From: Christensenella sp. UBA4263
GTDB taxonomy: Bacteria > Bacillota > Clostridia > Christensenellales > Aristaeellaceae
Direction: 5' to 3'
Length of the DNA: 51,373 nucleotides
NCBI GenBank assembly: GCA_002395225.1
Contig: DGWH01000012.1
Coordinates: 1-51,373, forward strand
The notes below the pieces were generated by a model, which was given only the letters and a program-made list of their open reading frames with translations, had not been told where the DNA came from and ran no database searches. How positions within the stretch are numbered: position 1 is the first letter of the stretch; each line of letters opens with the position of its first letter. Shown in pieces: positions 8,690-16,328 of this stretch. A program made the position numbers and the translations under genes.

Positions 8690-8718
8690 ATTATGCCGCA
8701 AGCCACAACTGTTGTAAA
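8690..8718 (-). promoter_or_regulatory. Promoter of the GH3 gene, with a small palindrome
   Basis: Minus-strand TTTACA (8713-8718), 17-bp spacer, CATAAT (8690-8695). The perfect palindrome ACAACAGTTGT overlaps the -35 box and early spacer and could be a repressor site, but it is short. Confidence 0.65.
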
Positions 8719-8802
8719 TGCCGTTTTTCCCTTTCCTTAAAAAATGACGGATTCGCGGTCATTCCGATTTGCCCGGCACCGGCCCGTTGCTGCGGGAAAG
8801 AC

Positions 8803-8829
8803 AATAAAAAAGGACCGGTTTCCCGGTCC
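8803..8829 (-). terminator. Terminator of argG
   Basis: Stem of 7 GC-rich pairs (8812-8818 with 8823-8829) closed by a GAAA tetraloop on the minus strand, followed by TTTTTTATT. It begins 34 bp after the argG stop. Confidence 0.9.
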
Positions 8830-8863
8830 CTGAGAGGCTGATTCACTATCGGCTTTATACGTA

Positions 8864-10093
8864 TCAGAGAAGCGGCTCCCCGGCCTTCTCCTTCATCATG
8901 GCCATCACCTTCATCGGCAGACCATACAGGTTGATGAAGCCGGCGGAATCCTTGTGGCTGTACATCTCGCCCGAATCACCGAAGGTGGCGATGTCCTCCA
9001 TGTACAGGCTGTACGGCGAGGTCACGCCTGCGCCGATGCAGTTGCCCTTGTAGAGCTTCAGCTTGGCCGTGCCGGTCACATGCTCCTGGGTCACATCGAC
9101 GAATGCCGAGAGGCCCTCACGCAGCGGCGTATACCACTGGCCATTGTACACCAGATCGGCGAACTTGAGAGCGACCTGCTCCTTGTAATGCGCCGTATCA
9201 CGGTCTACCGTAATCTCCTCCAGGTTCTTGTGTGCCGCATACAGCAGCGTTCCGCCAGGCGTCTCATACACGCCGCGGGACTTCATGCCCACCAGACGGT
9301 TCTCCACCATGTCCGCAATGCCGACACCGTTGCGGGCAGCAATTTCATTGCAGGTCTCAAGCAGCTTGACCGCGTCCATCCGCTCACCGTTTACTGCCAC
9401 CGGCACGCCTTTTTCAAAGTCGATGGTCACCATCTCCGGCGTATCCGGCGCCTCTTCCGGATGTACACAGATCAGGGTCAGATCCTTCGGCGGCTCATTG
9501 GCCGGGTCCTCGAGGTCGCAGCCCTCATGGGAGAGGTGCCAGAGGTTGCGGTCCATGGAATACGGACGGTCCTTCTTGACCGGAACCGGAATGCCGCGGG
9601 CCTCTGCATAATCCACTTCTTCCTCACGGGTCTTGATATCCCACTCACGCCAGGGGGCAATGATGGGCATATCCGGCGCAAATGCCTTGATCGTCAGCTC
9701 AAAACGAACCTGATCATTTCCTTTTCCAGTGCAGCCATGGCAGATTGCATCGCAGTTTTCTGCTTTGGCAATTTCCACCAGACGCTTGGCAATCAGCGGA
9801 CGGGCAAAGGAGGTACCCAGCAGATACTTGCCCTCATATACCGCACCGGCCTTCAGCGTCGGCCAGATGAAATCCTCAACGAATTCCTTCTTGAGATCCT
9901 CAATGTAGAGCTTCTCGGCGCCCGTCTTCTTTGCTTTCTCATGAAGCGGCTCAAGCTCCTCGCCCTGTCCCACATCTGCCGCGCAGCAGATGACCTGACA
10001 GCCGTAGTTCTCTTTCAGCCAGGGAATGATGATCGATGTATCCAGTCCGCCGGAATAGGCCAGCAGAACGCGATTGTATTTTGCAGATTTCAT
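8864..10093 (-). CDS. argG: Argininosuccinate synthase ArgG
   Basis: ArgG joins citrulline and aspartate using ATP to make argininosuccinate, the penultimate step of arginine synthesis. The ATP-binding motif AYSGGLDTS lies at the N-terminus, and the CHGCTGKGNDQVRFE and SHEGCDLEDP segments are intact. The protein is 409 residues. An upstream in-frame ATG would add 25 residues, but that extension overlaps the promoter; I chose the ATG at 10093 because AGGAGG lies 11 bp before it and the protein then begins MKSAKYNRVLLAYSGG like the family. argH, usually next, is not in this window. Regulation by arginine is likely through the tandem ARG-box-like operator just upstream of the promoter. Confidence 0.97.
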   Translation of the reverse strand: MKSAKYNRVLLAYSGGLDTSIIIPWLKENYGCQVICCAADVGQGEELEPLHEKAKKTGAEKLYIEDLKKEFVEDFIWPTLKAGAVYEGKYLLGTSFARPLIAKRLVEIAKAENCDAICHGCTGKGNDQVRFELTIKAFAPDMPIIAPWREWDIKTREEEVDYAEARGIPVPVKKDRPYSMDRNLWHLSHEGCDLEDPANEPPKDLTLICVHPEEAPDTPEMVTIDFEKGVPVAVNGERMDAVKLLETCNEIAARNGVGIADMVENRLVGMKSRGVYETPGGTLLYAAHKNLEEITVDRDTAHYKEQVALKFADLVYNGQWYTPLREGLSAFVDVTQEHVTGTAKLKLYKGNCIGAGVTSPYSLYMEDIATFGDSGEMYSHKDSAGFINLYGLPMKVMAMMKEKAGEPLL

Positions 10094-10139
10094 AAGGAAA
10101 TTGCCCTCCTGAGTTGTACTTTGTTGATCGACGGGACGC

Positions 10140-10168
10140 ATTGTAGCACAGGCCTCTGTGAATTGCAA
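10140..10168 (-). promoter_or_regulatory. Promoter of argG
   Basis: Minus-strand TTGCAA (10163-10168), 17-bp spacer, TACAAT (10140-10145). A second possible promoter (TTGCAA, 16 bp, TACATT) lies inside the adjacent ARG boxes. Confidence 0.75.
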
Positions 10169-10175
10169 CCCCTAA

Positions 10176-10214
10176 AATGTATAATTTTGCATTTCTTTTG
10201 CAATTTTATGCATT
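10176..10214. promoter_or_regulatory. Tandem ARG-box-like operator (ArgR site) before argG
   Basis: Two 18-bp imperfect palindromes, AATGTATAATTTTGCATT (10176-10193) and TTTGCAATTTTATGCATT (10197-10214), are separated by 3 bp. Against the E. coli ARG-box consensus AATGAATAATTATTCATT I count 15 of 18 and 11 of 18 matches. Paired boxes with 2-3 bp between them are the classic arrangement for the ArgR hexamer. The pair ends 8 bp upstream of the -35 box of the main argG promoter and overlaps a possible second promoter. Confidence 0.7.
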
Positions 10215-10236
10215 TTGTATCATTTCCCGTTTAGAC

Positions 10237-10265
10237 TTGCTTTTCCCTCCGTCCCCCTGTAAAAT
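10237..10265 (+). promoter_or_regulatory. Promoter of the SH3-like secreted protein gene
   Basis: TTGCTT (10237-10242), 17-bp spacer, TAAAAT (10260-10265). It diverges from argG, so the ARG boxes lie between the two promoters. A leader of about 130 nt follows, holding the palindrome TCAGGAACCTGA; no known riboswitch was recognised. Confidence 0.65.
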
Positions 10266-10400
10266 GAAACCATCCCATCAGGCTTGCCGCCGTTTATTGC
10301 CGGCTGTTCAGGCAGATCTGCTGCCCTGGCCGCTTTTCCGTTTGTGCAGCTGAATCCCTGTCAGGAACCTGACCGCTACACGTCAAAGAGGTGAGAGATC

Positions 10401-10925
10401 ATGATTCATTCCATTTTAAAAGTTGCTGTTTTCGCTTTGCTCCTTCTTTTTGTTGGTTCTGCCGCTGCGCAGATTCCGGATCTGGATGTCCTGGTCCCGC
10501 AGGCAGCCGAATGTGCAGATGAATCCTGTGAGGTTCCCATGTACGCCGGCCCCACCGCGCAGTTTATGCAGATGGATGCCACGCTGAACCCCTCCAAAGC
10601 GTTTGTCTGCTTTGGCCAGTATGACTGCTGGACCATGGCCGCTCAGGGAACGCCGGACAGTTTTGGTCCTGTCGGCTGGGTAGAAACCGCTGCCATTCCC
10701 GCTCAGGACTGCGCGGAACTGCTCTTTGAAAACCAGCTGGCCGCCATGGTTGAAGAGGATGCTCCCCTGACCTTTGTCCCGGCCAGTGAGGACAATGCGC
10801 AGCTGACGCTGCATCACGGCGATCCCATCCAGATTCTCGGGCGTTATGAATCGTTCCTTTATATTGAAACGGATAAAGAGGACCTTCCGATCCGCGGATT
10901 TGTCCCGGAATCCACCGTCGAATAA
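10401..10925 (+). CDS. Small secreted protein with bacterial SH3-like domains
   Basis: The 174-residue protein starts with a clear signal peptide (hydrophobic stretch about 7-22, cleavage likely after AAA around residue 23). The rest resembles two short SH3-like barrels, about 40-98 (CEVPMYAGPTAQ, then GPVGWVETAAI) and about 115-172 (ending IRGFVPESTVE), though the match is by pattern only. SH3-type domains in secreted Firmicutes proteins often bind peptidoglycan. Four or five Cys residues after the signal peptide (ECADESCE, CFGQYDCW) could form disulfides, which is unusual for this kind of protein. Ribosome binding site GAGGTGAG lies 6 bp before ATG. It is a single-gene unit, divergent from argG and ending in a shared bidirectional terminator. 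Function unknown. Confidence 0.8.
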   Translation: MIHSILKVAVFALLLLFVGSAAAQIPDLDVLVPQAAECADESCEVPMYAGPTAQFMQMDATLNPSKAFVCFGQYDCWTMAAQGTPDSFGPVGWVETAAIPAQDCAELLFENQLAAMVEEDAPLTFVPASEDNAQLTLHHGDPIQILGRYESFLYIETDKEDLPIRGFVPESTVE

Positions 10926-10955
10926 AAAAGCCGCAGGCCTGGCCTGCGGCTTTTT
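10924..10955. terminator. Bidirectional terminator between two convergent genes
   Basis: Stem 10930-10938 with 10942-10950, flanked by an A-run on the left and a T-run on the right, so it can end both the SH3-like gene (+) and the concanavalin-like gene (-). Confidence 0.92.
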
Positions 10956-10967
10956 ATGGTCCGGCTT

Positions 10968-11576
10968 TCAGTCCCGGCACAGGATATGCAGGTTTCGGAA
11001 CAGACCAACTGTTCCAATGTCCACATACAGTCCAACGCTCCCGCGGCTGTCGGGGCCATGCTTGAGATCACGGACCTCAAGCACCTTTTCCCCGTCCACA
11101 TAGAAAACGCCGTGGGCCCCTTCAATTTCCGTGCGGATATGACTCCACTCATTCAGGGCAATCGTCCCGACAGTCCCCTCATACCGGGTGATTCCAAACT
11201 CTCTGAAATACGAGAACGTATATCCGGGATAGGAAAAGTACTGACAGCCATGTGCTTTCCTGACCGGATCATCACAGTCCCTGCCGTTAGTGGGACGGAT
11301 GTAGAAGGATTCAAACTCACTGTCCGAATCATTGGCCCGAAAGACGATGCCGATAAACCCCCGGGCATAGTCCGGTGCATCCCTGAGCAGTTTTCCGCAG
11401 ACGTCCACTTCAATGACTCCGTTGTGAAAAACAATGTCCTTCACTTTCAGGTAGGTGTTCTCATCCGGCTGCATTTTGTCCACCTTGCAGACCCGGACCG
11501 TTTCATCCCCCGGAAAAACGGCCTTTGTATGTACAGGAATGAATCCTTCCGGTTTCATCTCAATCATCTCTCTCAT
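10968..11576 (-). CDS. Concanavalin A-like (LamG/DUF1080-type) fold protein
   Basis: A protein of about 200 residues without signal peptide or membrane helix. The pattern GFIGIVFRANDSDSEFESFYIRP, then EWSHIRTEIEGAHGVFYVDGEKVLEV and GSVGLYVDIGTVGLFRNLHI is typical of the jelly-roll concanavalin A-like fold seen in laminin-G and 3-keto-disaccharide hydrolase (DUF1080) proteins, which bind or cleave sugars. No catalytic residues can be assigned. The longest frame starts at an ATG directly abutting AAAGG; the ATG three codons on (11567) has that site at 8-bp spacing and may be the true start. Single gene with promoter at 11652-11680. A sugar-related role is inference from the fold. Confidence 0.75.
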   Translation of the reverse strand: MREMIEMKPEGFIPVHTKAVFPGDETVRVCKVDKMQPDENTYLKVKDIVFHNGVIEVDVCGKLLRDAPDYARGFIGIVFRANDSDSEFESFYIRPTNGRDCDDPVRKAHGCQYFSYPGYTFSYFREFGITRYEGTVGTIALNEWSHIRTEIEGAHGVFYVDGEKVLEVRDLKHGPDSRGSVGLYVDIGTVGLFRNLHILCRD

Positions 11577-11651
11577 CCTTTCTGTCTCAGAAACAGTCCC
11601 CCGTCATCTGTCCTCACCGGCCGTGATTCCATGGGAGCCGGTACAGTACTC

Positions 11652-11680
11652 AGCATACACGAAATCCGCTGACGGTTCAA
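11652..11680 (-). promoter_or_regulatory. Promoter of the concanavalin-like gene
   Basis: Minus-strand TTGAAC (11675-11680), 17-bp spacer, TATGCT (11652-11657). Confidence 0.65.
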
Positions 11681-11814
11681 GACCCGCTTGACCGCTGCCG
11701 GAGCAATGAAACGTTGCCGAGTGCCGGAGGAGATGATTGTTGGGAAAACTGTCCTTTTTTCCCGCGCCAAATCGAAAAAAGCGCGAAAAATTTGATTCTG
11801 TGGTCAGTTTTTCT

Positions 11815-11843
11815 TTTCAATTTCCCTTGTTCTGTGATATACT
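11815..11843 (+). promoter_or_regulatory. Extended -10 promoter of prfC
   Basis: TATACT (11838-11843) preceded by TGA (extended -10), with a weak -35 TTTCAA (11815-11820) at 17 bp. Transcription would start near 11850, leaving a 5' leader of about 155 nt before prfC. Confidence 0.65.
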
Positions 11844-11878
11844 CTTGCAGTTCATTCAAACACGAGGAAAAAATCAGA

Positions 11879-11983
11879 GAACTGCCCCCGAAACGGACTG
11901 GCCGCGCAGCGACAGCGGTTCCAGTCCGGGCAATGAAAAGCAGGCGAAGGAATCCATTCCTTCCGGCGGGTTCAGGGGCGTTC
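11879..11983 (+). promoter_or_regulatory. Structured leader RNA of prfC: predicted three-way junction
   Basis: By hand folding: P1 closes 11879-11892 with 11971-11983 (GAAC/GTTC, GCCCC/GGGGC, GAA/TTC, one bulged T and one C-A mismatch, 12 pairs). P2 is 11894-11905 with 11915-11928 (CGGACTGG and CCGC arms). P3 is 11946-11951 with 11958-11963. A 17-nt joining strand with GGCAATGAAAAGCAGG links P2 and P3. The ribosome binding site GAGGAGG follows 10 nt after P1. I do not recognise it as a known riboswitch class; it is a candidate cis-regulatory RNA. Confidence 0.5.
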
Positions 11984-12005
11984 CAATGACATTGAGGAGG
12001 CAGAC

Positions 12006-13616
12006 ATGCCGGATAATCAAATGGAAATACTGGCTGCGGAAACAGCCAGGCGGCGTACCTTTGCCATTATATCCCACCCGGATGCCGGTAAAACCACACT
12101 GACGGAAAAGCTGCTGCTGTATTCCGGACAGATTCGCTCCGCCGGTTCTGTAAAAGCCAGAAAATCCGACCGTCACGCAACATCTGACTGGATGGAGATC
12201 GAGAAACAGCGCGGAATTTCCGTCACATCCTCTGCCATGCAGTTCGAGTTTGACGGCTACCATATCAATATTCTGGACACCCCGGGCCACCAGGACTTCT
12301 CCGAGGATACCTACCGCGTTCTCGTCGCCGCTGACAGCGCCGTCATGCTGATTGACGCGGCCAAGGGCGTGGAGGCGCAGACCATCAAGCTGTTCAAGGT
12401 CTGCCGTCTGCGGAACATTCCCATCTTCACTTTCGTCAATAAAATGGACCGCGCCAGCAAGGACCCGTTCTCCCTCATGGAGGAGATGGAGCAGGTGCTG
12501 GGCATTCGGGCCTGTCCGGTGAACTGGCCCATCGGCATTGACGGCGATTTCAAGGGCGTCTATCACCGCGATACGAAGATGGTGGAACTCTACGAGAGCG
12601 GCGATCACGGAAAGAGCCGGGTTGAGAAGACGGATGTATCCATTGATGATCCGGAACTGCCCGAGCTCCTGGGCCAGCGTCTCTATCAGCGCCTGATGGA
12701 TGAAATCGAACTGCTGGATGTGGCCGGCGACGAGTTTGATCTCGACAAGGTGCGCAGCGGTGAACTGACGCCCATGTTCTTCGGCTCCGCCATCACCAAC
12801 TTCGGCGTGGAACCGTTCCTCGCCCGCTTCCTCCAGTACTCCACTCCCCCGGCCCCGCACGAAAGTGACAAGGGCATCATCGCGCCGGATTCCCCGGATT
12901 TCTCCGGTTTCATCTTCAAAATTCAGGCAAACATGAATCCCGCCCACCGGGATCGTCTCGCCTTCATGCGGATCTGTTCCGGCGTCTTTACCAAGGGCAT
13001 GACCGTATGGCACAGCGGATCCGGAAAGCAGATCCAGCTCAAGCAGCCGCAGCAGTTCATGGCAGATGAACGGGAGGCCGTGGAAAATGCCTATCCGGGC
13101 GACATCATCGGCCTGTTCGATCCGGGCATCTTCGCCCTGGGCGATACGCTATGCACCGGTCCGCATATCCATTATGCCGGCATCCCGCTGTTTGCCCCTG
13201 AGTATTTTGCCCGGGTAACCAGTGTGGACAGCCTGAAGCGCAAGCAGTTCGTCAAGGGGGTTCTCCAGCTGAGCGAGGAAGGCGCCATTCAGACCTTCAA
13301 GCGGCCCGGAATCGGGTTTGAGGAAATCATCGTCGGCGTCGTCGGCATGCTCCAGTTTGAAGTTCTTGAGCACCGGCTCCGTACCGAGTACAATGCGGAA
13401 ATTCACCGTTATCCCCTCAACTTCCGTTTTGTCCGCTGGATTACACGCTCACCGAAAGCACCGGAGGATCTCAAACTGTCCAGTACCAGTGCCACAGCCA
13501 AGGATGCACACGACCGGGATGTTCTTCTCTTTGAGAACGAATGGTCCATCCGCTGGGCACTCGAAAATAATAAGGGTCTTGAACTGGCCGAAACGGCGTC
13601 CCGTACCGGCGACTGA
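12006..13616 (+). CDS. prfC: Peptide chain release factor 3 (RF3) PrfC
   Basis: RF3 is a GTPase that removes RF1 or RF2 from the ribosome after peptide release and helps quality control after misreading. The 536-residue protein shows G1 SHPDAGKTTLTEK (about 24-36), the switch region with EKQRGISVTSSAM, G3 DTPGHQDFSEDT and G4 NKMDR, then the domain II/III region ending in the RF3-type C-terminal domain. Length is normal (usual 520-540). Ribosome binding site GAGGAGG lies 7 bp before ATG. It is followed 50 bp later by typA, another translation GTPase, probably on the same transcript. A predicted folded leader lies upstream and could control its expression. Confidence 0.97.
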   Translation: MPDNQMEILAAETARRRTFAIISHPDAGKTTLTEKLLLYSGQIRSAGSVKARKSDRHATSDWMEIEKQRGISVTSSAMQFEFDGYHINILDTPGHQDFSEDTYRVLVAADSAVMLIDAAKGVEAQTIKLFKVCRLRNIPIFTFVNKMDRASKDPFSLMEEMEQVLGIRACPVNWPIGIDGDFKGVYHRDTKMVELYESGDHGKSRVEKTDVSIDDPELPELLGQRLYQRLMDEIELLDVAGDEFDLDKVRSGELTPMFFGSAITNFGVEPFLARFLQYSTPPAPHESDKGIIAPDSPDFSGFIFKIQANMNPAHRDRLAFMRICSGVFTKGMTVWHSGSGKQIQLKQPQQFMADEREAVENAYPGDIIGLFDPGIFALGDTLCTGPHIHYAGIPLFAPEYFARVTSVDSLKRKQFVKGVLQLSEEGAIQTFKRPGIGFEEIIVGVVGMLQFEVLEHRLRTEYNAEIHRYPLNFRFVRWITRSPKAPEDLKLSSTSATAKDAHDRDVLLFENEWSIRWALENNKGLELAETASRTGD

Positions 13617-13666
13617 GACTCACAGAGAAGCGTTTTGCAAGCTACTTAAAGAAAGAAGGAAACCAT

Positions 13667-15511
13667 ATGGAAATCAGCCGCGAAAACATTCGGAACATTG
13701 CAATCATTGCCCATGTCGACCATGGCAAAACAACTCTCGTCAATGAGATGCTCAAGCAGGGCGGTGTTTTCCGTGAAAATCAGCAGATTCAGGATCGCGT
13801 CATGGACAGCAATGCGCTCGAAAGGGAACGCGGAATCACGATTCTTTCCAAGAATACGTCCATCTATTACAAAGATGTGAAGATCAATGTCGTCGACACC
13901 CCCGGACATGCTGATTTCGGCGGTGAGGTCGAACGCGTGCTCAAAATGGTTGACGGCGTTCTCCTCCTGATCGACTCCTTTGAGGGACCCATGCCGCAGA
14001 CCCGTTTCGTTCTGCAGCATGCCCTGGCCCTGAACCTGCCGGTCATCGTGGTCATCAACAAGGTGGACCGGCCGGATGCGCGCTGCGACGAGGTTTTCAG
14101 CGAAACCGTCGACCTGATGATCGACCTCGACGCAGATGAATCGCAGCTGGACACCCCGGTGGTCTACGCCTCTGCCCGCACCGGCACCGCCACACTGGAT
14201 CTGGCCCAGCCGGGCACCGACCTGCGCCCGCTCTTTGAAACCATTCTCAAGTACATTCCGGCACCCAAGGGCGATCCCGAGGGACCTGCCCAGATGCTGA
14301 TCTCTACCATTGACTACAACGACTTTGTCGGCCGTATCGGCATCGGGCGCATCACCCGCGGCACCCTGAAGCTGAACACCATGTATTCCCGTTCCACCTA
14401 TGGCAGCGAAAACCCGCCGGAAAACTTCCGTCTTTCCAGCCTGTTCACCTTTGACGGACTCAAGCGTTCCCCGACAGAGAGTGCCTCCATGGGTGAAATC
14501 GTCGCGATTACAGGCGTTGAGGACATCATGATCGGCGACACCATCTGTGCCACGGACCATGTGGATCCGCTGCCCTTCGTCAAGATCACCGAGCCCACGG
14601 TCCAGATGACTTTCTCGGTCAACGACAGCCCCTTTGCCGGCCGCGAGGGAACGTATGTCACCTCCCGTCATCTGCGTGCCCGCCTCATGCGGGAACTCCA
14701 GACCGACGTGTCCCTCCGCGTGGAGGAAACCGATACACCGGATGCTTTCAAGGTCAGCGGACGCGGCGAACTGCATCTCTCCGTCCTGATTGAAAACATG
14801 CGCCGCCAGGGCTATGAGTTCCAGGTCAGCAAGCCGGAGGTTCTCTTCCATACCGATGAAAACGGCAACCGCCTTGAGCCGATTGAGCACCTGGTCTGCG
14901 ACGTTCCCGCCGCCTACGCCGGCGCCGTTATTGAGAAAATCGGCCGCCGCCGCGGTGTCCTGGACAACATGGCCGGTACGGACCGGGTCCGTCTTGAGTT
15001 CTCCGTCCCCAGCCGCGGCCTGTTCGGCTATCGCAGCGAGTTTATGACGGATACCCGCGGCGAGGGCGTCATGAGTTCCGTTTTCGACCGCTATGAGCCT
15101 TACAAGGGCGATATTCCCCACCGCAGCTTCGGTGCCCTGGTATCAACGGAAACCGGTGATGCCGTCATGTACGGCCTGTTCTATGCACAGGACCGCGGCA
15201 CACTGTTCTGCGGCCCCAATACCCCGGTCTACTGCGGCATGATCGTCGGTCAGAATGCCCGTACAGGCGATATTGATGTCAACGTCTGCCGCCAGAAACA
15301 CCTCACTTCCATCCGAAACGCCGCCGGCGCTGAAACCGCCATGAAGCTGACCTCCATGCGTTCACTGACGCTGGAAGAATGTCTTGAATTCATTGACGAC
15401 GATGAACTCCTCGAGGTCACTCCATCTCACCTTCGGATGCGCAAGCGTATTCTTGAAACCGAACTGCGTAAAAAAATGGCTGCCCGCGCCCGTGCAGCTG
15501 CCAAAGAATAA
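13667..15511 (+). CDS. typA: Ribosome-associated GTPase TypA/BipA
   Basis: TypA (BipA) is an EF-G-like GTPase that binds the ribosome and helps 50S assembly and growth under stress such as cold. The 614-residue protein has G1 AHVDHGKTTLVNEML, the switch motif ERERGITILSKN, G3 DTPGHADFGGEVER and G4 NKVDR, then two beta-barrel and alpha/beta domains shared with EF-G and the BipA-specific C-terminal domain (VYCGMIVGQNARTGDIDVN and KHLTSIRNA). All are intact and the length is normal. Ribosome binding site AAAGAAGGA precedes ATG. It probably shares the prfC transcript and ends in a good terminator. Confidence 0.98.
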   Translation: MEISRENIRNIAIIAHVDHGKTTLVNEMLKQGGVFRENQQIQDRVMDSNALERERGITILSKNTSIYYKDVKINVVDTPGHADFGGEVERVLKMVDGVLLLIDSFEGPMPQTRFVLQHALALNLPVIVVINKVDRPDARCDEVFSETVDLMIDLDADESQLDTPVVYASARTGTATLDLAQPGTDLRPLFETILKYIPAPKGDPEGPAQMLISTIDYNDFVGRIGIGRITRGTLKLNTMYSRSTYGSENPPENFRLSSLFTFDGLKRSPTESASMGEIVAITGVEDIMIGDTICATDHVDPLPFVKITEPTVQMTFSVNDSPFAGREGTYVTSRHLRARLMRELQTDVSLRVEETDTPDAFKVSGRGELHLSVLIENMRRQGYEFQVSKPEVLFHTDENGNRLEPIEHLVCDVPAAYAGAVIEKIGRRRGVLDNMAGTDRVRLEFSVPSRGLFGYRSEFMTDTRGEGVMSSVFDRYEPYKGDIPHRSFGALVSTETGDAVMYGLFYAQDRGTLFCGPNTPVYCGMIVGQNARTGDIDVNVCRQKHLTSIRNAAGAETAMKLTSMRSLTLEECLEFIDDDELLEVTPSHLRMRKRILETELRKKMAARARAAAKE

Positions 15512-15524
15512 TCATTTTCCCTCT

Positions 15525-15556
15525 GAAAGCATCCTAACCAGATGCTTTCTCTTTTA
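15525..15556 (+). terminator. Terminator of prfC-typA
   Basis: 9-bp stem (15525-15533 with 15541-15549, 7-nt loop) followed by TCTTTTAT. It lies 13 bp after the typA stop. Confidence 0.85.
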
Positions 15557-15696
15557 TCCCGTATCAGACGAATCAATCTGGCGGCAATGTCCGAAGGTCT
15601 TCTAAACGGAGCAGCCCTGTCGTAAAGCAGCGGCTTGTCAAATCATGCCATACAAAATTCAGGCAACAGACCATCATTAAGAGTGGATGTATCCGC

Positions 15697-16110
15697 ATGG
15701 ATCCGGCAGATCCAGTATTCCTGGGCAGACTGTTTTTTTCTTTATTGCTCTCACTTGTCGGGTTACTTTTCTTCATCATCTTCTTTGTCATTTATCGCAT
15801 AGAGAAAACAAAAGAGAGAGATGAACGTTCACTGACTTCCGGTACCATTGTTTCCCATTCATTCCATACCACGAGATTTTCCGGATGTATCCGTCTCTCA
15901 TCCGTTACCTGTTCCGAAGGCCTCAAAACCATTCAGCCCCTGGCATTTACCGCCTGTCCCGCGCTAAAAGACATCACTCTGCCCTCCAGTCTCACATCCA
16001 TTTCAAACAGCGCCTTTCCGGATGACTGTACGGCCACGTTCCATGTCACAAAAGACTCAGAAGGTGAAAAGTACTGCATGCGCGAAAGATTCCGGTACGT
16101 CTATCACTGA
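15697..16110 (+). CDS. Small membrane-anchored protein with a single BspA-type leucine-rich repeat
   Basis: A 137-residue protein with one strongly hydrophobic segment (about 9-33), then a charged stretch, then about 90 residues outside or inside the membrane. The C-terminal part contains ALKDITLPSSLTSISNSAFPDD, the hallmark of BspA-like (LRR_5) repeats, but only about one and a half repeats are present, whereas family members normally carry many. It may be a remnant of a larger surface protein or a true minimal form. The ribosome binding site (GAGTGG) is mediocre and no clear promoter was seen in 15557-15696. It ends in a strong terminator, which argues for a real transcript. Confidence 0.7.
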   Translation: MDPADPVFLGRLFFSLLLSLVGLLFFIIFFVIYRIEKTKERDERSLTSGTIVSHSFHTTRFSGCIRLSSVTCSEGLKTIQPLAFTACPALKDITLPSSLTSISNSAFPDDCTATFHVTKDSEGEKYCMRERFRYVYH

Positions 16111-16114
16111 ATGC

Positions 16115-16156
16115 AAAAAAGACAGATGAGGAGCCGCGGCTCCTTATCTGTCTTTT
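16115..16156 (+). terminator. Terminator after the LRR gene
   Basis: Near-perfect long stem around 16116-16137 and 16138-16156 (AAAAAGACAGAT...ATCTGTCTTTTT with a GGAGCC/GGCTCC top). It could work in both directions. Confidence 0.9.
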
Positions 16157-16227
16157 TGCGGTTTCTTCCTCCTCTGTTGATCCATTTGAGGTCCGGGTTC
16201 AGTCAATTCCACAATGCCCAGAAGATA

Positions 16228-16308
16228 AACGTCTGTGCTTTGCACAGACGTTAGGCAGGTTATTCTACACTTTCCATCCCCGAAGGTGATTGGGGAATGT
16301 CACCGTTC
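16228..16308 (-). terminator. Two hairpins downstream of the coiled-coil repeat gene
   Basis: A 9-bp stem with a bulge (16281-16289 with 16300-16308) and, further downstream on the minus strand, a perfect 11-bp stem with a 3-nt loop (16228-16238 with 16242-16252) followed by TTTATCTTCT. They probably end the leftward transcript, although the T-run is weak. Confidence 0.5.
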
Positions 16309-16328
16309 GGTTCTTTTCTGTTTTTGAT

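Noticed and set aside
11677..11859. 60-codon minus-strand frame upstream of the concanavalin-like gene
   Set aside because: It overlaps the prfC promoter, lacks a ribosome binding site and has no recognisable product.
13646..15121. 491-codon open frame antisense to typA
   Set aside because: It is the shadow of a GC-rich conserved gene; the His- and Gly-rich product has no family features. The same holds for the 379-codon frame antisense to prfC (11874-13013).
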